Both the position numbers and the translations under genes were made by a program. From Trichobilharzia szidati (taxonomy: Eukaryota; Platyhelminthes; Trematoda; Strigeidida; Schistosomatidae), in assembly GCA_944472155.2 (NCBI GenBank), contig OX235279.1, positions 153,472,199 through 153,536,198 of the forward strand: a stretch of 64,000 nt of DNA, in the 5' to 3' direction. A model generated the notes under the pieces. That model was not told the DNA's origin. It was given only the letters and a program-made list of their open reading frames with translations, and searched no databases. This document shows positions 33,400 through 45,210 of this stretch, one piece after another (the first letter of the stretch is position 1; every line of letters begins with the position of its first letter).

Positions 33400-34765
33400 A
33401 TATAGTCTCTAGTTTGGATAGAGGAGCCAATTATGTTCGGTGTGCCTTCCTTGATTACACATCTGCATTTGACTATGTACCTAGGTCTCTCTCACTAAGT
33501 AAGCTTGCTGCAACACAGAGTGAGAGCTAGACAAATAAGTGGTTGCATTCCTATTTTTCTGATAGGAAGCAGCACACCGTCTACAATGGAAAGTCCTCCA
33601 CTACCTCACTTATTTTAGCTGGTGTTCCTCCAGGTGCTGTTCTTTTTCTTTTTTCTTACATGACTTGCCCCATTCTGATGTAGCCACTTTTGTCAAGTAT
33701 GCTGATGACCTCTCTGTCTCCATGCCTGTCGACTCTCAGTCAAACTGTTCCAAATTAAATAACTTCCTCTCGGAAATTAGTCAGTGGTCTTCTTCAAACG
33801 GTCTTAAGCTGAATCTGTCTAAATATGAGGTAGTAAATTTTACTTTCAGACAAAAACGTGACCTACAACAACTAGCTAGCTCACATGGTTCCACTATCAT
33901 TGACGGCATGGAGGTTGAAATTACATCTAATGCCAAGTACCTTGGACTTAGTATTTCCTCCGATCTTTCCTGGTCCTCTCACATCTTGCTAGTTACTAGA
34001 AAGATGTTTTGCTCAACGTTCTACCTTAGGAAGTTAAGGCAGTCTGGTATACAGCAGTATTTGCTTTCTCAGTTTGTCAGTTCTTGTATTCTACCCATCC
34101 CTCTTTACTGCTCCCCATTAATCTTTCCTGGACTACTTAAGAAAGACTTTGCTTTGCTGCGTAGGGCACTAAAAGCTGTTAGTAGGGGAAGTGGGGTTTC
34201 GTTAAACCAACTGGTTAACACCATTGTGGATAGACATATAATGTCATGTAAGAAACTAGCGAATTCTATATTGTCAAACACCGAACACCCTCTCTATACG
34301 CAGCTCTCTCCTTGCATTTCATCTGGTGGAACTAGAAGCAACTATAGGAGGCTATATGCCAGGACTACCAAGTACAAAAACTCCACAGTACCTTATCTGG
34401 CACAGCTGTTATGTGATGAGAAATCCGTTAGGTATGATACGATCAACTTACTACGGTACTCTAACAAATAGTTCCCATTAGCTTTTGTTCTCCTTCCTTT
34501 GTTACTATTATATTGTTGCTCATATATTCTATTACACACTAATTTTATATTTCATATCCTGTGGTGCATTGTTTAAATATGTGAATCCAATGCTGTTCTT
34601 TTTTTATTTCTTTTATTTCTCTTTTTTCTTTTTGTTGTTGTTGCTTTTTATTTTTAAAATCTTATAAAAATTTATGAGGTAATTAGATGCAATATTGTAA
34701 TGAACGCTGAAAATTCCATACCTGTACCACAAATACTGTTTGGAATAAAGCTATTATTATTATGT
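33400..34765 (+). mobile_element. CR1-like non-LTR retrotransposon, 3' half
   Basis: RT palm A is at about 33455 (CAFLDYTSAFDYVP), followed after a stop by WLHSYFSDRKQHTVYNG and LAGVPPGAV. The 268-codon frame 33665-34471 holds the catalytic KYADDLSVSM (about residues 11-20), LNLSKYEVVNF, and the thumb NAKYLGLSISSDLSWSSHI, then a conserved C terminus. The 3' UTR ends in GGAATAAAGCTATTATTATTAT-like repeats, whole. The endonuclease and N-terminal RT are missing (5' truncation), with a stop in the palm A frame. It lies directly after the PLE, same orientation. Confidence 0.88.
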
Positions 34766-35960
34766 GTTCAAAAGGAATCAATTATCAACCATTCGCAGCC
34801 CTGATAACTGGACGTTTTTATTCTCTGTTTCGTTTGATCACGTAACCTTTGGCTCTGCCTACTGTGTCTCCTCTTGATATAGCGTAAATTTGCTTGTCTC
34901 TTGTTCCTATAATTCCATTTGAACCTACCATATTGTCACTTAAATTATCAGTTACTCATCATCTTACTTACATCTTATCCTTGTTACGCAACTACCTTAC
35001 CGCTATATGCAAACGTTCGTTTCTTTTTCTAACTCAAACTCTATGGGTGCAAATTATATAAGTGTAATTTTCTGAGCACTCTTTATTAAGTTTGCAGTCT
35101 CCTGTCAACTGACATCATGTGACATTTGTAAGCAGGTTAAAACCGTCCTGTAGATGGACCAGTGCAAAGCAGTTAAGGACTTAAGAGACTTAACACAATG
35201 TGAACAGAGACAATCTTGATCATATTGGATCGTATTCAAAATCTTGGTCTTGGGTGATTTCATTATTTTAAAGTATGCTTCCATTGGAGGCAAGCTTCAG
35301 TTAGTGTACCACTGATGTCGAAAACTAAATGTTTTTTCTTTGCTGGAAACTCGTGAGTAAATAGTCTGTGCAACGTGATTTCAGACTCAGTTGCAGTTCC
35401 TTGCACCTCCCTGATTTTCGTTGATTTTGATTACTGGAGAATAGCTTTAAGTTTCACAATAGCCTCTAACTGTGTGTTTTGGGCTTTATTTTGTCTTAGT
35501 AATAACTGAGATGAATTCGGGCACTATGTTAGAATATAATTCCATGTTAGTCAAATTCATTCGTTATAAGACACGGTGATTCAGTCTTTATAACTAGACG
35601 ACCCTCTGAGAGCAATTCATATTCACATCAATATGTTCAAGTGTCCTCCTGATTCAATTCTGTTTTATATGTCAAATTTCTGTGTATCCGGTATAGTTGC
35701 TGCACCACTTCGACTGCACGTGTTTGCTGTTGACTCGATGAATAAACATTCTGTGACTCACCTCTCTCTTCACCTCACTGTTATATTATTATACGTTTAC
35801 CTTAACCCACCCTATTGTGTGATTACATGCAAGTCATTTCAATTTCTGAACTTTTTTTCTGGATTATTCAGATTATTAGGGTCATCTATTTTCAATACAG
35901 CTAAATTCTGATAATCTAACTGACACGAAACTGCAAGTTTCACATGTGTGATTGTATTAT
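34766..35960. other. unassigned DNA
   Basis: No recognised gene. Small frames at 35105-35293 (minus) and 35633-35911 (plus) show no domain. Confidence 0.4.
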
Positions 35961-35964
35961 ATGG

Positions 35965-36168
35965 TCATATTAGTTTTTTTCCTATTAGGTCCTTAAGACA
36001 GAAAAGCTTGTTTCTGAGTGAGTTTGCTGGTTTGAACGACACCCTTATATCAGTTTTATTACGAATCCTATGTAGGGCACCCAATACTTCCTCTTCATAT
36101 AGCACCACAATTGGAGCTTTGAATTCCTTATTATTTGTACTCTTTTTACCGCTGATTATTATTACCAT
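35965..36168 (-). pseudogene. probable PLE-type fragment
   Basis: The minus frame contains YEEEVLGALHRIRNKTDIRV and FKPANSLRNKL, resembling the segment just before the GIY-YIG domain in Penelope-like and related RT proteins. Neighbouring sequence does not extend the match clearly in either direction. Confidence 0.5.
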
Positions 36169-36515
36169 TACGTGGATTTTTTGTTTAAAAGTGAACTCTC
36201 TGTATAAATATGTTAATACTGTTTCTGTACATAAACTTAATAATATCTTTAGGGTGTAAGCAGCTGATGGTAAGCCGACGAATTACATGTGGGTACCATT
36301 TTTTTTCTGCCCAAATTGTCGTTCTTGCTTCATCCAAAAACAGACAAAACTTATTAATTGAATTTGATTTTTGTATAACGCGTAAATAGGAAAAATTGTT
36401 TAGATTATACATTGGTAAGTATACCTATTTACATTTTTGAGTTACTAGATGGGTAACGATAGATCAACTTCATAACCAATCAGTTGAATTCAGAAAAATT
36501 TAGATATTGTTTAAC
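36169..36515. other. no feature seen
   Basis: Unassigned DNA; a 75-codon minus frame at 36185-36412 has no recognised domain. Confidence 0.35.
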
Positions 36516-36519
36516 CATC

Positions 36520-36740
36520 AAGTGATATCACACTCCAGGCTGTCGAGTGGAACCAAAATAGGAAGGGGCGAATTTGCAGTCTGAGGGTGACATGGAGGAG
36601 ATCATACGAAGAGGAGATGAAGGCATTTGGGCGGACGTGGAGCCAGATGAAAACTTTGATGTAGAACCGAACGCAATGGAGACATGCGGCTGAAGCCCTA
36701 TATTCCTTTAGGAACTGAAGGAGACAATAATAATAAGTTC
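36520..36740 (+). mobile_element. RTE-like LINE, last 220 bp
   Basis: Homologous to 9575-9792: the basic segment after VEWN, then the TWRRSYEEEMKAF-like linker, ending in GAAGCCCTATATTCCTTTAGG and a short AATAATAATAA end. Confidence 0.85.
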
Positions 36741-37355
36741 ATTATCATGCTTCTTCAGACACAGCAAAAAAACAGATGTATTGACTCGAAATTTGCTAAT
36801 GTGCAAATAAAATGCACTATGAGTAAAACAACTTTTGTTACGACTTGTTTGTGGAAAGTATTAGTCTGCACGAAATACAATATTTGCTCGCAAACCTGAC
36901 TGCGATGTGTCAACTGAAATACTAGTATTTTGCATGGACGTTTACTTTCCTTAATTATTTATTCATTGGATGTATCACACAATGAAACAGTATTATTTAC
37001 TGGATGACGTTTTGGACACAACTTATTGTTCATAATCATATCAGTCGTTACCACACAGTTGCGAAACTGGATTCTCGTCCTTCCTTACCATTAGTCATAG
37101 TAAAGGCAGATTTTTTCGGATGTCTGGGACAGGTGTTGAGTCATCTGTGCACATTATTGTGTACATTATTAGATGATTTAATTTTTGGCTTTAATTGAAA
37201 TTTTTTACGTTATCGTCATTTTCTTTTCCGGTCTGTTACGTCGGTGACCTGCAAGACTAATCACTTTCTGCTACTTGACAGCCTCTTAGTATGCAAAACT
37301 GACATTGTCTACTAAACGGTTTTCATTAGTGACCGCCAAGTGGAATCGTAAGCGT
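36741..37355. other. no feature seen
   Basis: AT-rich DNA, nothing recognised. Confidence 0.4.
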
Positions 37356-37359
37356 GACA

Positions 37360-37450
37360 GTCATGAATCAGTAGTCCAGCGGATGACACTCTGAGGTGTG
37401 AACACACGGCTGCTGAGTTCAGGGTTTAGTCCAAATTCTAGTAGTCACTA
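37360..37450 (+). mobile_element. Smalpha-like head fragment
   Basis: AGTAGTCCAGCGGATGACAC (A-box-like) and GGTTTAGTCC (decayed B box) match the head seen at 15300-15365. No ribozyme part follows. Confidence 0.5.
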
Positions 37451-37809
37451 TAATCAACAGATCATTGTTTAAGACACTAATTTGTCTTGGTCCTTGAGAG
37501 GGTTTCATGAGATAAAACAGTAACTAGGTGCATAAGGTGAAACACTGCTTTTCATCCTGGTAATAAACTTCTTTCCAGGAAGCAATCAACAAAGAAGCAA
37601 TCAAATCAAGGTTTTCAAATGACTCCGATAGTAGAACTAGTAGCTTACACTTAAAATATAACTTACAATTTTTCCTAAAGGCACAAAATAAATATCTTAC
37701 CTTCCTACACAATTCTTTAGTTATCGTTCTTATGCACTGACAAACATTTACTTCCACTGCTTAGTAAATTTTTGCAATCTATTACAATTAGTCACTTTGA
37801 TTGGACACT
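37451..37809. other. no feature seen
   Basis: Unassigned; the minus 77-codon frame at 37524-37757 has no recognised domain. Confidence 0.35.
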
Positions 37810-37990
37810 AGTAACTACTGTGATGTGTCAAGTCCTTTGTTTGGTGCAGACTGCAGCATTGGGTGATGCGGGTTTGAATCTCAGAAGGGACATGAGTCCC
37901 TTCAAGGTTGCAGATACGCTTTGCTGACTGACTGGTGAGTGCCAACTAGCACGAAACCTAGGTCCAAGGCTTCCTGCCGATTGCCTACAA
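37810..37990 (+). mobile_element. Smalpha-like SINE with folded hammerhead relic
   Basis: The tRNA-like head has B box GGTTTGAATCTC near 37870, then TTGCAGATACGC and the ribozyme block 37918-37970 (separate entry), ending with TTCCTGCCGATTGCC. It is the best-structured Smalpha copy in the window. Confidence 0.75.
37918..37970 (+). ncRNA. hammerhead relic with conserved helices
   Basis: Helix I is GCTTTG (37918-37923) with CAAGGC (37965-37970). Helix II is GTGC (37939-37942) with GCAC (37949-37952), against GTCC/GGAC elsewhere. GAA is 37953-37955, helix III is ACCT/AGGT (37956-37963) and C17 is 37964. The CTGANGA strand is replaced by 15 bases ending CTGGTGA (37924-37938), so activity is unlikely. 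All three helices differ in sequence from other copies yet pair. Confidence 0.7.
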
Positions 37991-38678
37991 CCATCTAATA
38001 ACAACTAGTCACTTTCAACAACTACGCAACATTCTGACTTTCGTTCATTCTCTATTTTATATTTGTGGTTTTCAACATATTCGATTACAATCCGCTGACT
38101 TATATATATTATGAGTCACTATCTATGATTTCTCTCCTTTTATCTTGATTATTTTGTTGAGAATGATTTGCTTGCATAAAACACTAGAATCATTACTTCA
38201 CAACCCTGAAAATTTGCATCTGATTTGCTCATACGACATCTACGCATAGCACTGACTATGTCAGCATTAAGATACTACCTCAATAGTGGAATGGGCTTGT
38301 TCACACGAATGTAAGACTGTGGAGGAAGTTAGTGGGGAAAAATTATCCAATCAAGTTATCTGTGTTTATTTTTCAGAAATACTTACGTCACTGGTTTATG
38401 ACAGTTGAGATGGAACGCAATCAATACTGACCTATCAAATCAGTAACAAGTGCGAAGAAATGTTTACAATAGCTCATTCAGGATTGACAGTTATAAATCC
38501 ACTGATGTCAACACAAAACATCTATCAAATGCAAAAATGGAAATCGTGTCAGAAACTGCAATGTGGTAGAAGAACAAGATGGGTTTGTAGTCTGTTAATT
38601 TTCATTGTCATGGTTAGTGAGAACATGAGGCAAAACCAGATTAAATAAGTCGGTGACGTATTTGTGAATTTCGAATCT
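37991..38678. other. no feature seen
   Basis: Unassigned DNA. Confidence 0.4.
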
Positions 38679-38730
38679 AATGATGAAAAAATTTCTTCAT
38701 CGACGAAGTCGTCTTCAGAGACTGTATTAA
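38679..38730 (-). repeat. PLE terminal motif, orphan
   Basis: Minus strand: CAGTCTCTGAAGACGACTTC, then GTCGATGAAGAAATTTTTTC, close to the motifs at 29128-29075 and 29937-29990. No PLE coding sequence was seen beside it. Confidence 0.5.
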
Positions 38731-39400
38731 AATGTATAGCAGCCTATCGCAGAGGGAGGCGAGGGCGAAAGAAACATCTTTCATTTCTTTCATAACTCAT
38801 GGGAAGTTTATAATCAACAAAAGTTTAGACTTTAAGAGGTGATTTGTCATCAGTAGCGTGAGAGGAAATACGAATATTGAAAAACAAAACAAACAAACAA
38901 GTGGAGTGCGCTGAATGTAAGTTCAAGAGGTGACAAGCAATAATAATGAAATAGTAGTAATCGTGTGGTTATGACTGGACTTAAAACTCGACTGCCTAAA
39001 GAAGCTATTGAAAGCAGTTGTTCCCACTAATATTATTGTCCTGAATAAATTATAAGAATATTCATATTGTTTAGATTAATTACTGACAGACAAATGAAAG
39101 TACAGAATTGTACAGGTGTCCGAAAGTTCAAGTCGAAACACACTGTGATCCTTAAGATACCCTAATTTATTGGGAGTGTGAGGAGTAAGATCAAAATATT
39201 CTAACATTTCACTTCAGCCTGTCTAAATCAAAAATGCCAGTGTAGTTAAAGTTCAAAGGTTTGTAGATGAATTCAAGTAAATCCGTAAAGAGATAATGTT
39301 TTAGTCATACTGCCTAGTTGTTAGCGCCATAAATATTCGCAATGAAACCATTATTTTATTTACTGTGTAGTTGACGACAGTATGACAGAAAATTGAGAAG
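38731..39400. other. no feature seen
   Basis: Unassigned DNA. Confidence 0.4.
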
Positions 39401-39688
39401 AACAAATGGGCATGTGAGTTTATCAATAGATTAGAATTTTCAGCACGCCATTTTATATATACTCCTACCTCATTCCATCCAACTCTCTTCCATATTCATT
39501 CATCTGTGTCAATCATTTCATCACTGATATGTCTTATTATTTTAGTCTCTCGTTGTTAATATTTCCCTATTTGTAGTCATCATTCTGACTAACCAGCAAG
39601 TATATCTATTGACTGATAAGCAGGAGAATGTCCACTCTGATAGTTCTCTAGAGAGTAAAACCATGTTATGTAAAGTTTAGTAACCAGC
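39401..39688 (+). repeat. dispersed repeat, copy 1 (downstream side of kinesin)
   Basis: AACAAATGGGCATGTGAG and the next ~130 bp are nearly identical to 46717 onward, then the copies diverge by indels. Both end near GTTATGTAAAGTTTA. Same orientation. Family not recognised. Confidence 0.85.
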
Positions 39689-40404
39689 GACCTGCAAGTT
39701 TACACCTGTAACGTTAATTTGTGATTTCCCCACAAAATTTCGATTCCAGATCACACATGAAGAAATTTCACTTTATATAGATTAAGCATATGGTTCGAGA
39801 GGTAAACATAGTAAACTGGAAAAATTACTGTATGAACTGTCAGTAAAATATAAAATATTCAGTGAAAGATGTATATTCTAACTTTTGAAGGTAGTCAGAC
39901 TCATCAGTGGCGAGCATGTAAGTAATGTTTTAATTCACTGTGTTCAATAGTACCTAGCATAAAAGACTTCGAACTGAAGATTAAAGCTTACTGTACGGAA
40001 TATCCTGTAGAGCATTAGAGTGACTTGATGTCAAGCTGTTTATTGTGCATAAAAAGAACACACTCGACTCCTTAATTTTAAAATGTAAACCCGTCAAATG
40101 GCTGACAATGTATGTTGTCATGATTGAATACAGTGAGCTGTACTATTTTATAAAGGCGATAATTATATTTACAGTATTTTGCTGTCGTGAGAGTTAAAAA
40201 TTAATCCCATATCAGTGTAAAAATTAATCAAAGCATCATGATAAAATCAAGATACATGAATCATGTAAGTGATGCATTTATAAACGAAATAGAAAACATC
40301 ACTTTCTGAAATTAAAATGTACAATTTTAGGATATTTCCTTCCGAAAAGGGGAATTTTCATGTAAGAATAACTTTTCCCCTTCTCTAAAGAAGTTTGTCG
40401 AGTA
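39689..40404. other. 3' flank of the kinesin gene
   Basis: No second gene seen. A short imperfect inverted pair (GGGGAA near 40349 and TTCCCC near 40375) lies in it. Confidence 0.4.
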
Positions 40405-40410
40405 TTTATT
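40405..40410 (-). promoter_or_regulatory. polyadenylation signal
   Basis: AATAAA on the minus strand, 15 bases past the kinesin stop codon. The spacing is short but usable. Confidence 0.55.
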
Positions 40411-40425
40411 AGTTGTTTTTTTAAT

Positions 40426-43308
40426 TTATGCATTTCTAAGACTGTCTATTAGTTTATCCAAATTGAACTTCTTGTTTGGTCTTCCTAGGTTAACACCACG
40501 TGATATCTTGGAAAACCGAAGAGTGTTTTGCGTCGAACTGATACTATTTTTGTCCGTTCTGATAGTTACAATAAGTATACATTTACCAGACTGCGTGAAA
40601 AATGGTTTTAGTATGTGCGTTAACTTTGAATCCCTGTAGGAAATACTGTTAGGATCTTGTGTGCGTAGTGCCGTGAAAACTCGATTCAGAGCAGTTAGAG
40701 ACTTATTAATATATCCTGCTTCCTTAGTAGATATTTTGTCACTTGATGTCTCAGCTTTAATTATATCCTCAAAACCCGCAAGATCACACAACGCTAGAAC
40801 ACTGTTAACTTCACTTTCATGGATCCGACTGGATGCCCGTAAGTGAACAAATATAAGTAAGTGGGAACGAGAAGAGTGAGGATTAAGCGCAGTACTACAC
40901 GTTTTTCGACGCTGACGACAAATGTTCAACAGTTCATCCACGTGTGAGTCATTTTCAATGGCAACTGTTTCCAATTTCTCCTTTATTTGTTCCAGACTCA
41001 TATCAACACGAACAGGTGTTCCTACCTCCATACTTAAAAGATCAGTCACTGTGTCGTTATAGATTTCGATAACTGTAACCAGTAGCTGAAAATCCCATTC
41101 GGGTTGTCTGATATCACGCTCTCTCAAAATTGTATGTAGAGCTCGTTGAGCGATACCCTGATTTTCAATGGAGCTATCTTCCGGGCCTAAAAGAGTATAT
41201 GTTTTACCACTTGCTTCACCACCGTAAGTTAGAAAACAAACATTGTAACCATCTAGAAATGAACAGACTGACGGCATCAATTCTGTATACACTTCTGCTT
41301 GACTGGAACAACCATCAAATACACGCTCAAATTTATAATGTTCAATGTTATTCTTATTTCCAACGTAAAGTGACAACGTGTCTAGAGAATGAATTTGAAC
41401 ACACTGTATTGAGTGCGTGATAGTCCGACATCGACAGTAAACTCTGACATTACCTAAATATTCTTGCATCATATTAAAAACGGCTTTACGTCGACTTTCT
41501 TCCATTCTGAGTGTCATACGAAGTGATCTGTTTTCTTCCACAAGCTTAGAAAGCTTTGAACATGATGTCATTTCATTGAACTTATTATTACCATAAGTCA
41601 TAAAATTTCTACAACTTGATGAAGTATTCACAAAACTGGTGTTGGAAGCCAGTTTTTTTTCAACAGCATCCATGAATTCATTTGTCATATTTAGAGTGAA
41701 ATTTTTCAGACGAGCTAGTTTTCTCAAAGTGCTATTTTTGTCTTCTTTTAATTGGATTAAAAATGATTTAAGTTCAACTAGGAGTGATAGCATGTTCTTA
41801 TTCATGTTAATTCGAAGTTTGCCTGATTCTTTCAAGTTACATGAATTTAATAAACAGTCTTCAGTGGGTTGACAGGACTCCCTACGTTGATTAATTCCTC
41901 TGTTTAATGAATATGTATTCACTATCATTTCTTGGCCTATGTCTCGTAGTTTCCGTACTTTTTTAAAGTATGCGATGCACTCGTCTGTGTCATAGTTAAC
42001 ATATCGTAGTTCAGCTATAATTTCAAGGGGATTATCTAAATAAGGACAATACTTTGTAATTTGTTTGATTTGCCGTTGCATTTTAGGCATGGCTAATTCC
42101 AGCACAATCGGTAGACGTATGGTTTTCAATAGTATACTCTCTGAATTTGAGTTGTTATGCTTCATCTTTGGTAAAATGCTTCTGTTTGCTAGTTGTATAC
42201 AGTGTTCGACTGTTCTTCTATGTGTTGAAAGTTGAAAAACTGTAATTGCATTTTCTGTAGCCTTACGATATATTTTATCATAGTAAGCACTTATGGTCTT
42301 ACTGGGTGACAAATGACTGTCTACAAAGAAATCATTATGTTGACATATCGTATCTCTTTCCATAGTTCGTGATTCAGAACAAGATCTTTCCGCGGGTATT
42401 TTGCGACGCCATATAAAACACCTACTTTTGGTATGAGCATTTGAACAGTTTTTTGAATTTCTTTTAGTTTCGGTTAGATCTAAAGTAAATGAAGATTGGA
42501 GAGGTGGTGTTTTGGGGGAAGGAGGTGGGTTAGCGAAATCTATTTTATTACTTTTTCGGCGGACACTTACATTTGAGTCTCCATTATTTGGGTTAATTTC
42601 ATGATAATTGCTCAAGCTGCATTTCCACGCATTATTCTTCACCTCATCACAAGAAGTTAACCTTTTATTTTCCATAACTTCTCTAGAAAAGCGATCAGAT
42701 AACTGGAAACCGCTTGATGGATCCAAATTCGAACCCAGAGATGATGACGTAAAATCCGTTGGTCCTTCGGGAATGACTAAGTTATTATTGGTGTTTCTGT
42801 CTGTCAACGATTCGCTGAAATTATTTATCAAATGCAAAGAAGAAGAAGAAGTAATGGAAGGAGATTCTTTGTTTTCAGTGCCAACGAGAGCTGTCCTTTG
42901 CAAAGATTTATTGAGATCACATACCTTACTGTATTCAGCATAAAGACTATTGAAAGCACTTATCAGTCGTATTAAACAACCACTCTTACTGTGACTACCA
43001 CGACCACTGATGAATAATTTTACAGCTTCTGCTGTTGAACAATCATGAAACATTTTAATCTGCTGCAATTCACAACAAACTGTCAAATAGAGTCCCCAGT
43101 CATCCGAACTGATAAACATTGTTGGTGTTTTCTTTATAATGTCTGAAGATGTATCTAACTTTTCCTGAAAGAGATTTGCAGTACTATTGGTTTTCCTCAA
43201 CCTCTTCATCCATGATCTCTTAATAGGTATATTCTGTTGACAATGAACTGATGATTGACACAAGTAAACCGATGGGTCATGCTTTCTACTCAACATTCTA
43301 ACTTTCAT
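40426..43308 (-). CDS. divergent C-terminal-motor kinesin (kinesin-14 type)
   Basis: A 960-residue microtubule motor expected to use ATP for minus-end-directed movement or cross-linking. Residues 1-430 are low-complexity, rich in Ser and Asn, with a PPPSPKTPPL patch near 265. About 490-616 looks coiled-coil (LVELKSFLIQLKED, LVEENRSLRMTLRMEESRRK). The neck YLGNVRVYCRCR (617-628) directly precedes the motor, the mark of kinesin-14. Motor motifs: P-loop GGEASGKT (696-703; the family norm is GQTGSGKT), switch I NPHSSRSH (809-816), switch II DLAGFE (842-847; usual DLAGSE), then KSLTALNRVFTAL and YRDSKLTHILKPF. It ends VNLGRPNKK plus about 15 residues. Catalytic K702, T703, the SSRSH and D842/G845 are kept, so ATP binding is plausible. 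The ATG at 43308 is favoured by an in-frame TAA at 43318-43320. There is no intron in 2.9 kb, unusual for a fluke gene; a retrocopy is possible, but the intact long frame argues for function. Confidence 0.92.
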   Translation of the reverse strand: MKVRMLSRKHDPSVYLCQSSVHCQQNIPIKRSWMKRLRKTNSTANLFQEKLDTSSDIIKKTPTMFISSDDWGLYLTVCCELQQIKMFHDCSTAEAVKLFISGRGSHSKSGCLIRLISAFNSLYAEYSKVCDLNKSLQRTALVGTENKESPSITSSSSLHLINNFSESLTDRNTNNNLVIPEGPTDFTSSSLGSNLDPSSGFQLSDRFSREVMENKRLTSCDEVKNNAWKCSLSNYHEINPNNGDSNVSVRRKSNKIDFANPPPSPKTPPLQSSFTLDLTETKRNSKNCSNAHTKSRCFIWRRKIPAERSCSESRTMERDTICQHNDFFVDSHLSPSKTISAYYDKIYRKATENAITVFQLSTHRRTVEHCIQLANRSILPKMKHNNSNSESILLKTIRLPIVLELAMPKMQRQIKQITKYCPYLDNPLEIIAELRYVNYDTDECIAYFKKVRKLRDIGQEMIVNTYSLNRGINQRRESCQPTEDCLLNSCNLKESGKLRINMNKNMLSLLVELKSFLIQLKEDKNSTLRKLARLKNFTLNMTNEFMDAVEKKLASNTSFVNTSSSCRNFMTYGNNKFNEMTSCSKLSKLVEENRSLRMTLRMEESRRKAVFNMMQEYLGNVRVYCRCRTITHSIQCVQIHSLDTLSLYVGNKNNIEHYKFERVFDGCSSQAEVYTELMPSVCSFLDGYNVCFLTYGGEASGKTYTLLGPEDSSIENQGIAQRALHTILRERDIRQPEWDFQLLVTVIEIYNDTVTDLLSMEVGTPVRVDMSLEQIKEKLETVAIENDSHVDELLNICRQRRKTCSTALNPHSSRSHLLIFVHLRASSRIHESEVNSVLALCDLAGFEDIIKAETSSDKISTKEAGYINKSLTALNRVFTALRTQDPNSISYRDSKLTHILKPFFTQSGKCILIVTIRTDKNSISSTQNTLRFSKISRGVNLGRPNKKFNLDKLIDSLRNA

Positions 43309-44490
43309 TATTCCTGTTTAATTTATTCAGCTGATTTATAATCATAATCTTTGGATTTTTATCAGCATTTTCTTTTGATAACTAAATGCATAAGCTCCTT
43401 TTCTTAATTTACGTTGGCATTTCGATGCTTATTTAAAATCAAAGGATCGATGTGCATGTCACATGATTGTTAATTAAAAAAAATTCTGCAAATATTATTT
43501 GATAGCGGACATCAGTTGCGGTTTATCTTTCCTTATTCTCGAAAACTGAATAAACTTTACCTCATCATGGAATTCACAATATTTTCTCGAATTAAATTGA
43601 TTAATGGCCTTGGTTTCAAAAATCTCTATTATGTGAAGAATCAGTTACAAAGTAAAAAGCAACCCATCACTGTCTCTCCGTGTTTAAAATTCCGTCGATG
43701 ATGGACTAGTTAAACAGATCCGAAACCTTCTAAATACTGCAGTAGATCATCTTTCTCACAACCTATTGTTTAAAATTGTCTAAATAACATCCATTATTCC
43801 CTATTAGTTGCACACAATATATCATCCAAAGGCTTCTCACAATATTTTAGGCGTCAGCGTCACATAATGTGACACTGATGAATTCACGGACTTCGCTAAA
43901 AATATTTCACATTTCATTCCCTATGACGGCTTTCTGAACTTGCTGATATTTAGATAACTGACTGTATTCCCTGTCTTTGGAGTAAATTTTGTGAAGAAAC
44001 CTGGGTTAATGAGCTGCAAAGAATGTGTTACATAAACTGTAGTTCGAAGTAGAGTTCAATTGTGTTACTTACTTACCCATTTTATTCAGTACGGATTAAA
44101 TTTCTCGAATTTCATATAAGAATTTACATGATGACAGAATCTTGAATCCCCTAGAACTGATTTATTTTTTACCATAGTTGTCAGTATTGAACACTGTTCC
44201 TTGTTAATTGTAAAGTGGTGTATGTTGAGAACTAAAGTTTCATTTATCAAATTACTTAAGCGGGGTTTTTGTGCAGAATTAACAACAACGATTTATATTA
44301 TGGTTACACCAGATGATAAACATCTCTTTACCTTTCTTGTTCTCGATATTTTCAGCCTGACATATTCGACAAAACTGTATAAAACTTAAGTGTACTTCAA
44401 AATAAGCTGCAGATAAATTACGCATATAATGTATTTTAACAGGCCACACAAAATGTATTTAAGATATATAGGTATGTGAAATAAAAAGCA
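43309..44490. other. 5' flank of the kinesin gene
   Basis: The promoter presumably lies here, but no element can be assigned. Plus-strand frames at 43516-43701 and 44201-44389 lack recognisable domains. Confidence 0.4.
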
Positions 44491-45165
44491 GTCCAGCGAA
44501 GAAAATTTTCTTTTCCAATAAAGTCATCTTCAAAGAATACAAAATCGTGTTTATATATTAAATGAAACCCATAAGAGTCTACTATTGAGCGATAAGTGGA
44601 TGTGACAATTGATGCATTTACTCAGACGCGATTTCTAAAGACTGGAAGAAGTCACGTAATAATTAGCGAATGAATGTAAGCAAAGGTTTGAAATTTGACA
44701 AGGTGAAAATTGTTGTCACCTGAAAGGCAAGTGTGAAGATGATGAGAATAAAACACTGACTAGTAAAATGTAGAAAAGGGTGATAATGTCGAATTACTCA
44801 CCAAAAATGGGATCCAATATGTAGGGAGGAGTTTACGACAATAGTAGTAATATGAGACTAGATAAACATTTTCTGCGTACAAAATTCAGGGTTGTGTTGA
44901 CAAATCACTACTGTCACAACTAAGTGTCGAAATCTAACACCTCGTGTACAGTTCGGCTTCACCTTGTAGAAAATTTTAAAAGAAGGTTGTGATGGAACTG
45001 TGTGGCCTGATTCAGAAGATGCCTATGAGCACAGCTGGTGATCGACTTAAATTTTTCTCTTGACAACCATGTCTTCACAAGTCTGCTGATCACCTGTCGA
45101 CTCAGCGGTAAAAGTGCTTTTCCAGTATACATAAATGGCAATCTCCTTTAGGCTGTGTGGACACT
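44491..45165 (-). pseudogene. Penelope-like element, C-terminal fragment and 3' end
   Basis: Minus strand from about 45141: decayed GIY-YIG remainder (TWLSREKFKSI), then KIFYKVKPNCTRGVRFRH and ICQHNPEFCTQKMF, the family C terminus, and the terminal motif at 44545-44491 (GGAAAAGAAAATTTTCTTCG then CTGGAC). RT is missing. Confidence 0.75.
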
Positions 45166-45210
45166 TTCAGGCCGCTACTTCATTCTCATGCTTTTTGGAC
45201 AAATGTTACA

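Noticed and set aside
41639..42943. Plus-strand frames of 77 to 111 codons inside the kinesin
   Set aside because: They are antisense shadows of the kinesin frame.
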